A stretch of 64,000 nt of DNA from Ginsengibacter hankyongi. GTDB lineage: Bacteria; Bacteroidota; Bacteroidia; Chitinophagales; Chitinophagaceae. Within the stretch, counting starts at the first letter, position 1. Every line of letters starts with the position of its first letter. The stretch spans positions 1-64,000 of the forward strand of contig NZ_VYQF01000002.1 of assembly GCF_008710285.1 (NCBI RefSeq), in the 5' to 3' direction. Under the pieces are notes generated by a model. It had not been told where the DNA came from. It saw only the letters and a program-made list of their open reading frames with translations, and searched no databases. Shown here piece by piece: positions 25,116-33,715 of this stretch. A program made the position numbers and the translations under genes.

Positions 25116-25406
25116 TTATTTTTTTATGGGAACAATATTCAGGCCAACCAATACTTTTTCTTCGTTGGAGAGATCACCAATAATTTTTCGGATAGGTTCG
25201 GGAACTTTTTTAACCAATGTGGGGACCGCAAATATTTGATCGCCTTCTGCTAATTGCGGTTTTTTAAGCAGATCTATTACTTCTAGTTTGTACTTGCCTT
25301 TTAAATGCTCTTCGCAATATTTTTTAAGATTTCGTAAAGCGGTCTGCGATTTAATTGTTTTACCGGCAATATATAATTTTAGTTCCCAAACTTCTTCCAT
25401 ATTCAT
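25116..25406 (-). CDS. kaiB: KaiB paralogue 1
   Basis: This 96-residue KaiB-family protein has [40 protein letters not shown] and [20 protein letters not shown], the standard KaiB signature. It is nearer the cyanobacterial consensus than kaiB2. In KaiC systems KaiB binds the CI ring and resets phosphorylation. No KaiA gene is nearby, so only KaiB-dependent steps could operate here. Located 19 bases after kaiC. Confidence 0.92.
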   Translation of the reverse strand: MNMEEVWELKLYIAGKTIKSQTALRNLKKYCEEHLKGKYKLEVIDLLKKPQLAEGDQIFAVPTLVKKVPEPIRKIIGDLSNEEKVLVGLNIVPIKK

Positions 25407-25425
25407 AGAATACTATTTCTTTTAA

Positions 25426-26937
25426 TCACTTTTTAAATAATATTTTTTCGTTTTTCATTTTTAGTTGAAATGCTTCGCGTGCTGAACCCACCAGTATTCC
25501 TTCCGGGCCATTGATAACATTCAATATATCTACTCCTTTATCTGTTATAATAAACTCACGTACTTGCTTGGAGTGATTCATGCCTCTCGATTTCATTATG
25601 TAAATGCCGCGGTTTCTTTCCCCGTTTAATTCAATGTCGCGAACCATCAGCCACGCATCCACCAACGAAGAAACACCTTCGTCGGTCTGTTCATTAATAG
25701 AACTGTTTAAAGTTAAAGCAGTAAACAAAACTGTAATTTGTTCTTTTTGTAAAAAATCTATCAGCCGTATTAATATTGACTTTATTTCACTTACGGTTCC
25801 TACCGTTACGAGATTGGTTATAGGGTCAAGAATTATAGATTTAGGTTTAAACTGTCTTATCAACTTATAAATAGCTAAAAGGTGCATTTCCAAACCGAAA
25901 GTGGTAGGCCTCGAAGCATGGAATTTGAGCAGCCCCTCCTCAACGTAATGTTTTAAATCTAGGCCTATGGATTTCATATTGCGCATGATCTGCTCAGGTG
26001 ATTCTTCAAATGCAAAATAAATACACCGATCGTTACGGCTGCAGCTTGCATGTGCGAAATAAGCGGCAATACTTGTTTTACCGATGCCCCCCGTACCCGA
26101 AACAAGAATGCTGCTTCCTTTAAAAAATCCTTTGCCTCCCAGCATTTCGTCTAGTTTAGTAATGCCCGTGGATACTCGTTTTGAAGAAACTTTATTATTA
26201 AGTTTAAGGGAGGTTACAGGCAAAACGGATATGCCTTCCTCGTCTATCAAAAATGGATATTCATTGGTTCCATGGAAGGATCCCCTGTATTTAATAATAC
26301 GTAAACGTCTTGTTGAAATTTGATTATTCACCCGATGATCAAGAAGTATAACGCAATCAGACACATATTCTTCTAAACCTTCCCTGGTTAAATGGCCATC
26401 ACCCTTCTCACCGGTTATTATCGCAGTAACGCCTTTATCTTTCAGCCATTGAAACAGTCGCCTTAGTTCTGCCCTTAAAATAGCTTTATTCGATAAGCCG
26501 GAAAAGAGATTTTCAATGGTATCAAGCACAATTCTTTTAGCACCTATACTTTTAATGGCATAATCCAGCCTTATAAACAATCCTTCGAGGTTGTATTCAC
26601 CCGTTTCTTCAATTTCCGCACGTTCGATGTGTATATAATCAACCCTGAGCTTTTTTGTGTCGATAAGTTTCTTAAGATCAAACCCAAGCGAAGCCACATT
26701 GGTCGCTAACTCATCTGCTTTCTCTTCGAAAGCAACAAATACCCCGGGCTCGTTATAATTTAGAGCCCCTCTTACTATAAATTCAATAGAAAATAAAGTT
26801 TTGCCTGAGCCGGCTTCGCCACAAATTAAAGTTGGCCGGCCTTTGGGTAATCCACCTTGGGTAATCTCATCCAGTCCGCTTATGCCTGAGGGCGTTTTAG
26901 GCAATTGAGGTAAAATGACTTTTCGTAGTTGAGCCAT
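25426..26937 (-). CDS. kaiC: KaiC-family clock ATPase/kinase
   Basis: This 503-residue protein has two RecA-like domains. CI carries Walker A GEAGSGKT at 40-47 and the catalytic Glu pair in VAFEEKADE. CII carries Walker A GTGGIGKT at 281-288 and FAFEESPEQ. The phosphosite segment NEQTDEGVSSLVDAWL aligns with the cyanobacterial one: Thr418 matches the upstream Thr, and Ser423-Ser424 replace Ser-Thr. The C-terminus is short and basic. KaiC works as a hexamer, phosphorylating itself and hydrolysing ATP. I chose ATG 26935-26937 over the TTG two codons earlier. It heads a four-gene operon with two KaiB genes and a kinase. Confidence 0.94.
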   Translation of the reverse strand: MAQLRKVILPQLPKTPSGISGLDEITQGGLPKGRPTLICGEAGSGKTLFSIEFIVRGALNYNEPGVFVAFEEKADELATNVASLGFDLKKLIDTKKLRVDYIHIERAEIEETGEYNLEGLFIRLDYAIKSIGAKRIVLDTIENLFSGLSNKAILRAELRRLFQWLKDKGVTAIITGEKGDGHLTREGLEEYVSDCVILLDHRVNNQISTRRLRIIKYRGSFHGTNEYPFLIDEEGISVLPVTSLKLNNKVSSKRVSTGITKLDEMLGGKGFFKGSSILVSGTGGIGKTSIAAYFAHASCSRNDRCIYFAFEESPEQIMRNMKSIGLDLKHYVEEGLLKFHASRPTTFGLEMHLLAIYKLIRQFKPKSIILDPITNLVTVGTVSEIKSILIRLIDFLQKEQITVLFTALTLNSSINEQTDEGVSSLVDAWLMVRDIELNGERNRGIYIMKSRGMNHSKQVREFIITDKGVDILNVINGPEGILVGSAREAFQLKMKNEKILFKK

Positions 26938-27461
26938 AATCAATTTGGTTAGAATTTAAAGATAATATGTTTATAAATATCTTTTAATTAGTTTTTAATT
27001 GTTTAAATAAACACTTATCAAAGGCGTTAAATCTTTGAACATACGTAATGACTTTTAAAGGCTTTTGTTCAATTGATAAATATTCGAAATAGTTAAAAAA
27101 TTAATAAATGATATTATTGCATTGTCAATTATTTTACCAAAAAAATGTTGTTAAGAAATATTTATGTCATACGAAAAGGGAAGACTTATAAATTGTGCAG
27201 CATATAGACTATGGTGACAATGGTAATCACTGCAAGCACAATCAAAATAACATCAGGATACTCCTGGATCTTTTTTATTATTGACACAATTGTATTATTA
27301 GGATCTTATATATATAATAAGATTAATAAGTAACGAATGTTTAACGCATCAAGTATAATATTATAAAAAAAAAGCAAAGTAATTCAATAATATCTTCATG
27401 GGTTCGTTATCAATAGCAAGCGAATTAATTTTCCTATTATTAATAACTAACATTCTAAATT
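26938..27461. other. 524-base intergenic region upstream of kaiC and a lipoprotein gene
   Basis: A divergent-control region of 524 bases that is AT-rich. No good TAnnTTTG element is visible ahead of kaiC, which suggests an alternative sigma factor or an activator. Between 27186 and 27331 both strands contain a short open frame: a GTG-started 33-residue frame on the minus strand (27186-27287, hydrophobic, ILIVLAVITIVTIVYMLHNL) and a 40-residue frame on the plus strand from ATG 27211. Either could be a small membrane peptide; neither has strong support. Confidence 0.35.
27186..27287 (-). CDS. Possible 33-residue membrane microprotein
   Basis: From GTG 27285-27287 to TAA 27186-27188 this frame encodes a short basic head (SIIKKIQEYPD) and one strong membrane helix of about 20 residues. 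The helix-and-charged-head layout is what small regulatory membrane peptides look like. It is too short for homology by eye, and the overlapping plus-strand frame is an alternative. Treat as a candidate only. Confidence 0.25.
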   Translation of the reverse strand: MSIIKKIQEYPDVILIVLAVITIVTIVYMLHNL

Positions 27462-28199
27462 ATGAAACCAACCAAAACTATTCTGGCAATTATTATTGCA
27501 ATTTCATTCACTTCATGTCAAAAAGAAAAGTCTAATGATCCTAACAACCCTGCTTCTTCGAAAGTAAAAACATACACCGAAGATGCTACGGAGGGTGGCA
27601 CTCATTCTGTAATAACATTCGATGTTACTTACGATGCATCTAACAGGCCAGTAAGTCTTATTTCAGAGTCGTCTCCCGGAGATAAATTTGTATTGCAATA
27701 TGGTAGTGGCAGCTTTACCCTTGATTTATATAATTCTAACGTAGTATCCGTACACGAAGTATCTTTTCTGAACAGCAATTCTCTTATAGACAGCACTTTT
27801 CAATATAATGACACCAGCGATTCCACCACGGAAAAATATATTTACAACAGTGCCAAACAGCTTATTACACTAAAGGAGTACGATTATTCCAAAGCTAACG
27901 GGACACAATTGTTCAATACTACTAATTACACTTACGATAGCAACGGAAATCCCCAATCAGAAACGGACGATTTTTCTGTAACCACATATGAGTATACCAC
28001 TTTTGTAAACAATCTGGTTTTTATGCCTACTTATTTACCTGTTGCTAAAAACCTGGTTAAGACAACTACCGTCACTTCCGGCGGTAGCAGTAGTGTTTTA
28101 AACCATAGCTACACTTTTGATGGAAGTAACCGGTTAAGCACAGAAAAAATAACGGATGACAATGGCAATATTCTTATTAAATCCTATACTTATTATTAA
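27462..28199 (+). CDS. Lipoprotein with YD/RHS-like repeats (DUF4595-like)
   Basis: This 245-residue lipoprotein has a signal of about 18 residues and lipobox SFTSC with Cys19. The mature part contains repeated Y/F-x-x-x-N-x-L/P units, such as YDASNRPVSLISES, YNSAKQLITLKEYDYS, YDSNGNPQSETDDFS and FDGSNRLSTEKITDDNG. These match the YD-repeat style of RHS proteins and DUF4595. It is too short to be a toxin carrier; Bacteroidota have many small surface lipoproteins like it. A strong hairpin follows the stop. Function unknown. Confidence 0.7.
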   Translation: MKPTKTILAIIIAISFTSCQKEKSNDPNNPASSKVKTYTEDATEGGTHSVITFDVTYDASNRPVSLISESSPGDKFVLQYGSGSFTLDLYNSNVVSVHEVSFLNSNSLIDSTFQYNDTSDSTTEKYIYNSAKQLITLKEYDYSKANGTQLFNTTNYTYDSNGNPQSETDDFSVTTYEYTTFVNNLVFMPTYLPVAKNLVKTTTVTSGGSSSVLNHSYTFDGSNRLSTEKITDDNGNILIKSYTYY

Positions 28200-28211
28200 C
28201 ACCAGTATAAA

Positions 28212-28242
28212 ATAAATCTCAAACTTTTCGTTTGAGATTTAT
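28212..28242 (+). terminator. Hairpin after the YD-repeat lipoprotein gene
   Basis: A perfect 13-bp inverted repeat (28212-28224 with 28230-28242, arms ATAAATCTCAAAC and its complement) surrounds a TTTTC loop 13 bases after the stop. No uninterrupted T-tract follows, so it may act as a terminator or an mRNA-stabilising stem. The rest of the gap to 28491 shows nothing I recognise. Confidence 0.6.
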
Positions 28243-28491
28243 ACACTTGTTTAAGAAGAACCTTTAAAAAATTTGCAGAAAAGAAATAAATTCTTCCCCG
28301 TATATGCTGATGTTAATAGTATATGCTATAACAATTTGTATGCCAGTCCAATTTAGAAAGGTACGAGGAATGGGCTTACGCCGGCTTGGAATCTGATCTT
28401 ATTTGTGCGGCCTCTTTTACTGGGTTATGGAGATTTCGGTGGGCAGGTTGAAATATTTAATTATGAATCATTTTTTGGAGATGAAAAAAAT

Positions 28492-29064
28492 TTAAGAATA
28501 TTTTAAAAACGTGTTGAGAAGAGAAATATCTAACTCAGGAAATTTTATTGGCGCAATGGGCTGATCAGAATAATCATTCAATTGCAATTGCCACCAGCTA
28601 ACGGTGTTCCATTTGTTGAGCTTACAACCAATGTTTTTATAATCTGCAAGCCAGGTAAAGCCAAAGCTTTTATGAAAAGCAACACTTTTATCGTTGGGCA
28701 ATGTAATGCCGGCATACACGTTTCTGCAGCCCTGGTATTTTAATATTTCAAATAGAGTTTTGTATAAGGCTTTTGCAATTCCTCTTTGCTGAAAATCACT
28801 ATGAACATATACAGAACTTTCAACACACCACTGGTAAGCGGATCTCTCCCTGTGTTTGGTAGCATACGCATACCCGGCAACAACTCCATTGACCTCATAT
28901 ACAAGCCATGGCCAGTTTTGCTGATAAGTAATTATTCTCTGCGCAAAATTTTCTGTGGCAGGTACTTCGGTTTCAAAAGTAAATGCAGTATTAATAATAT
29001 ACGGAGCATAAATAGCTAAAAGCGCATCTGCATCTGCCGGCTTCGCAAGGCGAATTGTCTTCAT
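28492..29064 (-). CDS. GNAT acetyltransferase, phosphinothricin/methionine sulfoximine type
   Basis: This 190-residue protein matches the Pat/YncA GNAT subgroup. Features are the N-terminal IRLAKPADADALLAIYAPYI, the HRERSAYQWCVESSVYV strand and the acetyl-CoA loop FQQRGIAKALYKTLF. NVYAGITLPNDKSVAFHKSFGF is the family C-terminal half. Members acetylate L-methionine sulfoximine, phosphinothricin or related amino acids. An extra 20-residue tail after WWQLQL is unusual but may be family variation. It is a lone gene. Confidence 0.85.
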   Translation of the reverse strand: MKTIRLAKPADADALLAIYAPYIINTAFTFETEVPATENFAQRIITYQQNWPWLVYEVNGVVAGYAYATKHRERSAYQWCVESSVYVHSDFQQRGIAKALYKTLFEILKYQGCRNVYAGITLPNDKSVAFHKSFGFTWLADYKNIGCKLNKWNTVSWWQLQLNDYSDQPIAPIKFPELDISLLNTFLKYS

Positions 29065-29160
29065 AAATAAATTTACAACGGTCAGTTGATTTATAAAAAT
29101 GTCTGAGAGATTTTGAAACAGATTCTAATGCACATTTTTTTTAGAGAATAATGTATATCA

Positions 29161-30006
29161 TTATTCCAACAGTTTAATTCCAGTTTGGGTAAATTCTATT
29201 TTTCTTTCACGGTATAATTTGCCGGTAGCCATTTTAAAGGTCTTCTTACTCATACTAAAAAATGAATAAATTTCCTCCGGTGAAGATTTATCGTTGTAAG
29301 GAAGATAGCCATCGTTTTCCTTTAATAAACGCAGTACTTTGGCGCTTTCATCTTCTACCCTATTATAGCCAGGCCTGCCTGCAGCAACGTCTATCATGTA
29401 TTCGCCAGATTCATTTACCGAGTATATCTTTTTTATAAATCCTGCAAAGCGGTCACCAATTTTAATCGGGCGATAGACTTCATTAAAATGTAATAAGCCT
29501 GTGTGTTTATTGTTAATGATTACTACATAACCAAGATCACTTTTTCGATATACCAACAAATCAACAAGCTCCAGTTCTTTTACAGAAAGCTCCTTATTGG
29601 ATAGAAAAGGTTCGAGCTTCTCGGTAGCATACAATCTTCCCGTCTGCTCATCCATCATTATTTTCACAAGATATTCTCCATTTGGGCGCATAAAACTTAC
29701 CTGCCTGCTACGTGGTATAAATAAATCTTTCATAAGCCCCCAGTCAAGAAAAGCGCCCTGTTCATTTGTACTTACCACTTTTAATTTTACGATATCGCCC
29801 AACACTCCGAATGGCTTTTGCGTTGTAGCAATAATTCTGTCTTCACCATCGTGGTATAAAAAAACTTTTAGTTCATCCCCTATTTTTGTTCCCTGCGGAA
29901 CAAACCTTTTTGGCAACAAAATACCAATATCACCATCATCAAGAAATACGCCTATTGGCTTTTCCTTAATTACTTTCAGCACATTATATTCACCAGGTTT
30001 TACCAT
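29161..30006 (-). CDS. CvfB-type S1 RNA-binding protein
   Basis: This 281-residue protein has repeated S1-like OB domains, including LKVVSTNEQGAFLDWGLMKDLFIP (residues about 72-95) and a following DLLVYRKSDLGYVVIINNKHTGLLHFNE repeat. Its C-terminal winged-helix segment (LPYNDKSSPEEIYSFFSMSKKTFKMATGKLYRER) is diagnostic of CvfB, a conserved virulence-factor-B RNA-binding regulator in Firmicutes and Bacteroidota. The ATG begins MVKPGEYNVLKV. Confidence 0.88.
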   Translation of the reverse strand: MVKPGEYNVLKVIKEKPIGVFLDDGDIGILLPKRFVPQGTKIGDELKVFLYHDGEDRIIATTQKPFGVLGDIVKLKVVSTNEQGAFLDWGLMKDLFIPRSRQVSFMRPNGEYLVKIMMDEQTGRLYATEKLEPFLSNKELSVKELELVDLLVYRKSDLGYVVIINNKHTGLLHFNEVYRPIKIGDRFAGFIKKIYSVNESGEYMIDVAAGRPGYNRVEDESAKVLRLLKENDGYLPYNDKSSPEEIYSFFSMSKKTFKMATGKLYRERKIEFTQTGIKLLE

Positions 30007-30159
30007 AAGGAAACTACAATATTAATAATCAAAGGTAACATAAACTCAAACTGAATAAGTTAAATAAACAGGGGCATTAAATGAGAATATTTTGCGACTT
30101 AAAAGCATTTAGTCGTAGCCGTTAGTTCCGCAAAATAATATTGTGGCTGTTTGGGGTGA

Positions 30160-30660
30160 CTATTTATTCCACGCATTTAATAACCTCCTAACAATAATTA
30201 TTTCACCCGTATGATAACTATTATGATCTGCTAATACCAATGCTTCTTTCAGCAGGCTTTGACCGGTGCCATATTCGAAAGGTTCGTATAAATTATTCCC
30301 CGCATTTTTTATAAGTTCTATAAACGATTTACGGTCAGCATGTATTTGCCCGATACACTTGTTCCACGCGTCTTTCGATTTTGGGGCAGCATCCTTGGGC
30401 CAATAACCATCAGGCCATTGTGGAGATACGTGTTTTGCATTGCGTGAAAATTCAAGAATATCCCATTGTGCAATACGAATATGCTCAACAATCTGCCAAA
30501 TGCTATAAGGAAGATGCTCAGGTTTTTCGCCTAATAAAGCAAACGGTATATTTTTCACGGCGTCGTCCAGGGAAACATGGGCATTTCCTTTCTTAATTAG
30601 ATCCACAATATTTTCAATTAATGTAGAAAATTGCGGATCAGTGGATTTTTGCGTATTCAT
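30160..30660 (-). CDS. DinB-family protein
   Basis: This 166-residue helical-bundle protein has the DinB-type layout. Likely metal-binding histidines are in IWQIVEHIRIAQWDILEF, in the centre around GQIHADRKSFIEL, and in LADHNSYHTGEIIIVRRLL. DinB/YfiT-type proteins are metal-dependent and often act as thiol transferases or are unassigned. Substrate unknown. Isolated gene. Confidence 0.8.
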   Translation of the reverse strand: MNTQKSTDPQFSTLIENIVDLIKKGNAHVSLDDAVKNIPFALLGEKPEHLPYSIWQIVEHIRIAQWDILEFSRNAKHVSPQWPDGYWPKDAAPKSKDAWNKCIGQIHADRKSFIELIKNAGNNLYEPFEYGTGQSLLKEALVLADHNSYHTGEIIIVRRLLNAWNK

Positions 30661-30849
30661 AATTAGTTGACTTTAGTATTATTGCAAGTTGTAAACAAAA
30701 TAGTTTTTTTCTAACAAAATAATTTGGCCTAAAATTAGTTTTAATATTGAAGAAAGTATTTAACACAAATTTTTATTAAGGGTTGTTTGCTTAATGGTTT
30801 GTTTGACGTCTAATTGATATGAGTTAATGAATAAGTAAAATGAAATGAC

Positions 30850-31173
30850 ATGAAAACAAATTCTACACAACAGGAAATTTTATTATTAACCGGGACAACA
30901 TTTTCCAAAAGAGAATGGAGTGAAAAAATAACCGGCAGTAAAAATAACCTTACTGAAAAAGAGCAGCTTGAAGATGCCTGCTGGAACGGCTTGTTACCTG
31001 AATTATTACCAGAAATATATATTCACGCTGAAGGAGATAAAAAAGTATTTCTTTGGCAGATAAAACAAGGTAAGTCTTTTTTAGACGTTGAGCTGGGCGA
31101 TATCCTTGAAGAAACCGAAAAAGAATTCTCCATAGATCCATACGCATTCCTGCGCTTTCAATCCCTCTCATAA
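30850..31173 (+). CDS. Hypothetical protein
   Basis: This 107-residue acidic soluble protein has no signal peptide. It is predicted helical, with LTEKEQLEDACWNGLLPELLPEIYIH followed by a beta-rich segment KKVFLWQIKQGKSFLDVELGD. I do not recognise a family. A clean terminator follows, which supports a real transcription unit, and no partner gene is adjacent in the same direction. Confidence 0.5.
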   Translation: MKTNSTQQEILLLTGTTFSKREWSEKITGSKNNLTEKEQLEDACWNGLLPELLPEIYIHAEGDKKVFLWQIKQGKSFLDVELGDILEETEKEFSIDPYAFLRFQSLS

Positions 31174-31179
31174 TATAAG

Positions 31180-31212
31180 ACCTCACAGCTTTTAAGAACC
31201 TGTGAGGTTTTG
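31180..31212 (+). terminator. Intrinsic terminator after the 107-residue hypothetical
   Basis: ACCTCACAG (31180-31188) pairs with CTGTGAGGT (31200-31208) around an 11-base loop, followed by TTTGCTT. It separates the hypothetical gene from the convergent fucosidase gene. Confidence 0.75.
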
Positions 31213-31226
31213 CTTAAGAAAAAAGT

Positions 31227-32582
31227 CTATTCTTTTGTTGATGCTTTAAAAAATCCAACTTCAGCAAGCTGAACTTTTCCTTTCGATTCTAAAACAGTAA
31301 GTCTTATTTTTTGCGAAGCAATTTCCTTAAAACGAAATAAGCGTTTATACCCCACCGTTGTAAACTCTTCCATTTTTTTCCACGAGCTTCCATCCCAATA
31401 TTCCAATAAACCTTTTATAATTCGCTGCCCGTTAGCAATATTTTCCTGCAACATTGCCCTATCTGTTTTTATTACTTTTTTAAAATCAATGACGTAAGGA
31501 TGATTTGCAGTTAATGAAATAAACGTGTTTAATTTTTTGTCGGTAAGGGAAGAGGGCACTTTATTTTTTGCAAAATTTATTTTAAAGGTTTCATTAACAA
31601 TTTCTCTAAAAGTCTTTATGTTTTCTACATCCTGTTGGGATAACAGTCCTTCACGATTAGGCGGTATATTCAATAAAAGCAAACTATTATGCCCAGCAGA
31701 CTGGTAATATAAATTTACTAGTTGCTGCGGCGTTTTCACTTTATCATTTTCAGCCGCGTGATAAAACCATCCCGGCCTTATAGATACATCAGTTTCCGCC
31801 GGTATCCAGCATTTACCGTTAGCATCACCGGTGTTTAAATAAGCAGGGTTCGCTTTTCCCGGCGCCATTCCTACGGTATCAATTGTTGACCAGCAGGTTT
31901 GCCCTGCATTGCCACTTTCATTTCCCACCCATCTTACATCTGGACCAGCGTCAGAAAAAATAACTGCTTTAGGTTGCAATTCTCTTACAATATTCCAGTA
32001 TCCTTTAAAATCATATTGCATGTCTTTTGCATTTTCGCCTTTAGCTCCATCGAACCACACTTCCGATATTTCTCCATAGTTGGTTAGCAATTCTTTCAAC
32101 TGATTTTTATAGTAAGTATTGTAAGCCGGAGTTCCATAAGAAGGTTCATGCCTGTCCCACGGTGACAGATAGACGCCAAATTTTAATCCATACTCCCGGC
32201 ATGCATCAGCAACTTCTTTTACCACATCGCCTTTACCATTTTTCCACGGACTGTTTTTAACTGAATGCGTTGTATAAGCAGAAGGCCAGAGGCAAAAGCC
32301 ATCATGATGTTTGGCTGTAAGAATTGCCATTTTAAACCCTGCATCTTTTAATGCTTTTATCCACTGCCTTGCATCAAATTTTGTTGGGTTAAAAACTGCT
32401 TCACTTTCCGTTCCCTCGCCCCATTCTCTGTCAGTGAATGTATTAACAGTAAAGTGAAGGAAAGCATTTGTTTCCATCTGCTGCCATTGCAATTGGCGGC
32501 CTGAAGGCGTTGGTAATGTTTGAGAAAAAACTATTCCCGAACAAAAACATCCGGCAACTAAACATAGAAGTATTTTTTTCAT
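31227..32582 (-). CDS. Alpha-L-fucosidase, GH29
   Basis: This roughly 451-residue secreted GH29 hydrolase releases alpha-L-fucose from glycans. It has a signal peptide (MKKILLCLVAGCFCSGIVFS). Substrate-site motifs are LTAKHHDGFCLWPS and VKNSPWKNGKGDVVKE, and the nucleophile aspartate lies in EISEVWFDGAKGEN. A C-terminal beta domain (about 340-451) follows. I placed the start at ATG 32580-32582, where the signal peptide begins; the frame extends to 32627 without support. It is minus-strand and divergent from the hydroxyproline operon. Confidence 0.9.
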   Translation of the reverse strand: MKKILLCLVAGCFCSGIVFSQTLPTPSGRQLQWQQMETNAFLHFTVNTFTDREWGEGTESEAVFNPTKFDARQWIKALKDAGFKMAILTAKHHDGFCLWPSAYTTHSVKNSPWKNGKGDVVKEVADACREYGLKFGVYLSPWDRHEPSYGTPAYNTYYKNQLKELLTNYGEISEVWFDGAKGENAKDMQYDFKGYWNIVRELQPKAVIFSDAGPDVRWVGNESGNAGQTCWSTIDTVGMAPGKANPAYLNTGDANGKCWIPAETDVSIRPGWFYHAAENDKVKTPQQLVNLYYQSAGHNSLLLLNIPPNREGLLSQQDVENIKTFREIVNETFKINFAKNKVPSSLTDKKLNTFISLTANHPYVIDFKKVIKTDRAMLQENIANGQRIIKGLLEYWDGSSWKKMEEFTTVGYKRLFRFKEIASQKIRLTVLESKGKVQLAEVGFFKASTKE

Positions 32583-32749
32583 AAGAGTAAATATAATATT
32601 ATAAACTCTTTGGCCAACTAAATTCACAGAGAAAAATATTTCTTAAAAAGATTCAGCCGCCCAAAGCAGAATTCAACTGCATTAACCCGTTACATGGTAA
32701 TTGTCATTATTTTTTATTTAAAAAAAATACCTTTACTAAAATTTATTTT

Positions 32750-33703
32750 ATGTCAGTTAACTGGAACGGAGTCTTCCCGGCTCTTACAACAAAATTTACC
32801 AATGATGATCAGCTGGATCTCCCGATGTTTAAAAAAAATCTTGATGTGCAATTACAGGCCGGTGTGCATGGCATTATCCTCGGCGGAACGCTGGGCGAAG
32901 CAAGCGTATTAACAACAGAAGAAAAATCTAAATTGGTAGAGTTTGCGGTAGAAAATGTTGAGGATAGAATTCCGGTAATATTAAATATTGCAGAAGGTGC
33001 AACACGTGAAGCACTGAAGCAAGCAGAACTTGCTGAAAAATGGGGCTGCAAAGGATTGATGTTGCTGCCACCTATGCGTTATAAAAGCGATCACCGGGAA
33101 ACAGTCACCTATTTTAAAACGATAGCAAAGTCAACTGAGTTGCCAATTATGATCTATAACAATCCCGTTGATTACAAAATAGAAGTAACGCTGGATATGT
33201 TTAGCGAATTAGCGGATTGCAAAAATATACAGGCCGTAAAAGAATCAACCCGCGATGTAACCAATGTAACGAGACTGCTTACACGCTTTGGCGGCCGCTA
33301 TAAAATTTTATGTGGTGTGGATACGTTGGCTATGGAAGAAATGCTGATGGGCGCTCACGGTTGGGTTGCAGGCCTGGTTTGTGCTTTTCCGGCAGAAACG
33401 ATGGCGGTTTATAATCTGGTAAAAGCAGGCAGAATAAAAGAGGCTACTTATATATATCGTTGGTTTATGCCTTTACTTGAACTGGATATTCATTCTAAAT
33501 TGGTACAGTACATTAAACTTGCTGAAACCCTTGAAGGAATTGGAACGGAAAAGGTGCGTGAACCACGACTCACGTTAGCAGGCGAAGAAAGAGAAAGGAT
33601 TCTAAAAATTATCAATGATGGTATCGCTTCAAGGCCCAGTCTTAAAAGTTATTTTCAGCAGGAAAAAGTATTTTCTTCTTCAGCAAAAAGCATGTCTTTA
33701 TAA
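32750..33703 (+). CDS. DapA/NAL-family lyase, probable hydroxyproline-pathway deaminase
   Basis: This 317-residue class-I aldolase-family protein has the Schiff-base lysine Lys164 in IQAVKEST and the catalytic tyrosine Tyr136 in IMIYNNPVDY. GGTLGEASVLTTEE is the substrate-loop signature. The family includes dihydrodipicolinate synthase, but the neighbours argue for delta-1-pyrroline-4-hydroxy-2-carboxylate deaminase, which makes 2-oxoglutarate semialdehyde from D-hydroxyproline oxidation product. It heads a tight four-gene operon (13 bases to the dehydrogenase). Confidence 0.82.
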   Translation: MSVNWNGVFPALTTKFTNDDQLDLPMFKKNLDVQLQAGVHGIILGGTLGEASVLTTEEKSKLVEFAVENVEDRIPVILNIAEGATREALKQAELAEKWGCKGLMLLPPMRYKSDHRETVTYFKTIAKSTELPIMIYNNPVDYKIEVTLDMFSELADCKNIQAVKESTRDVTNVTRLLTRFGGRYKILCGVDTLAMEEMLMGAHGWVAGLVCAFPAETMAVYNLVKAGRIKEATYIYRWFMPLLELDIHSKLVQYIKLAETLEGIGTEKVREPRLTLAGEERERILKIINDGIASRPSLKSYFQQEKVFSSSAKSMSL

Positions 33704-33715
33704 AATTTTAAAAAA

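Noticed and set aside
28243-28491. Possible gene fragment downstream of the YD-repeat lipoprotein
   Set aside because: Frames here are short and lack a recognisable family or start signal.
30088-30137. 9-bp inverted repeat (TATTTTGCG / CGCAAAATA) between cvfB-like and dinB genes
   Set aside because: Wide spacing (32 bases) and AT-rich arms; no T-tract or known operator.
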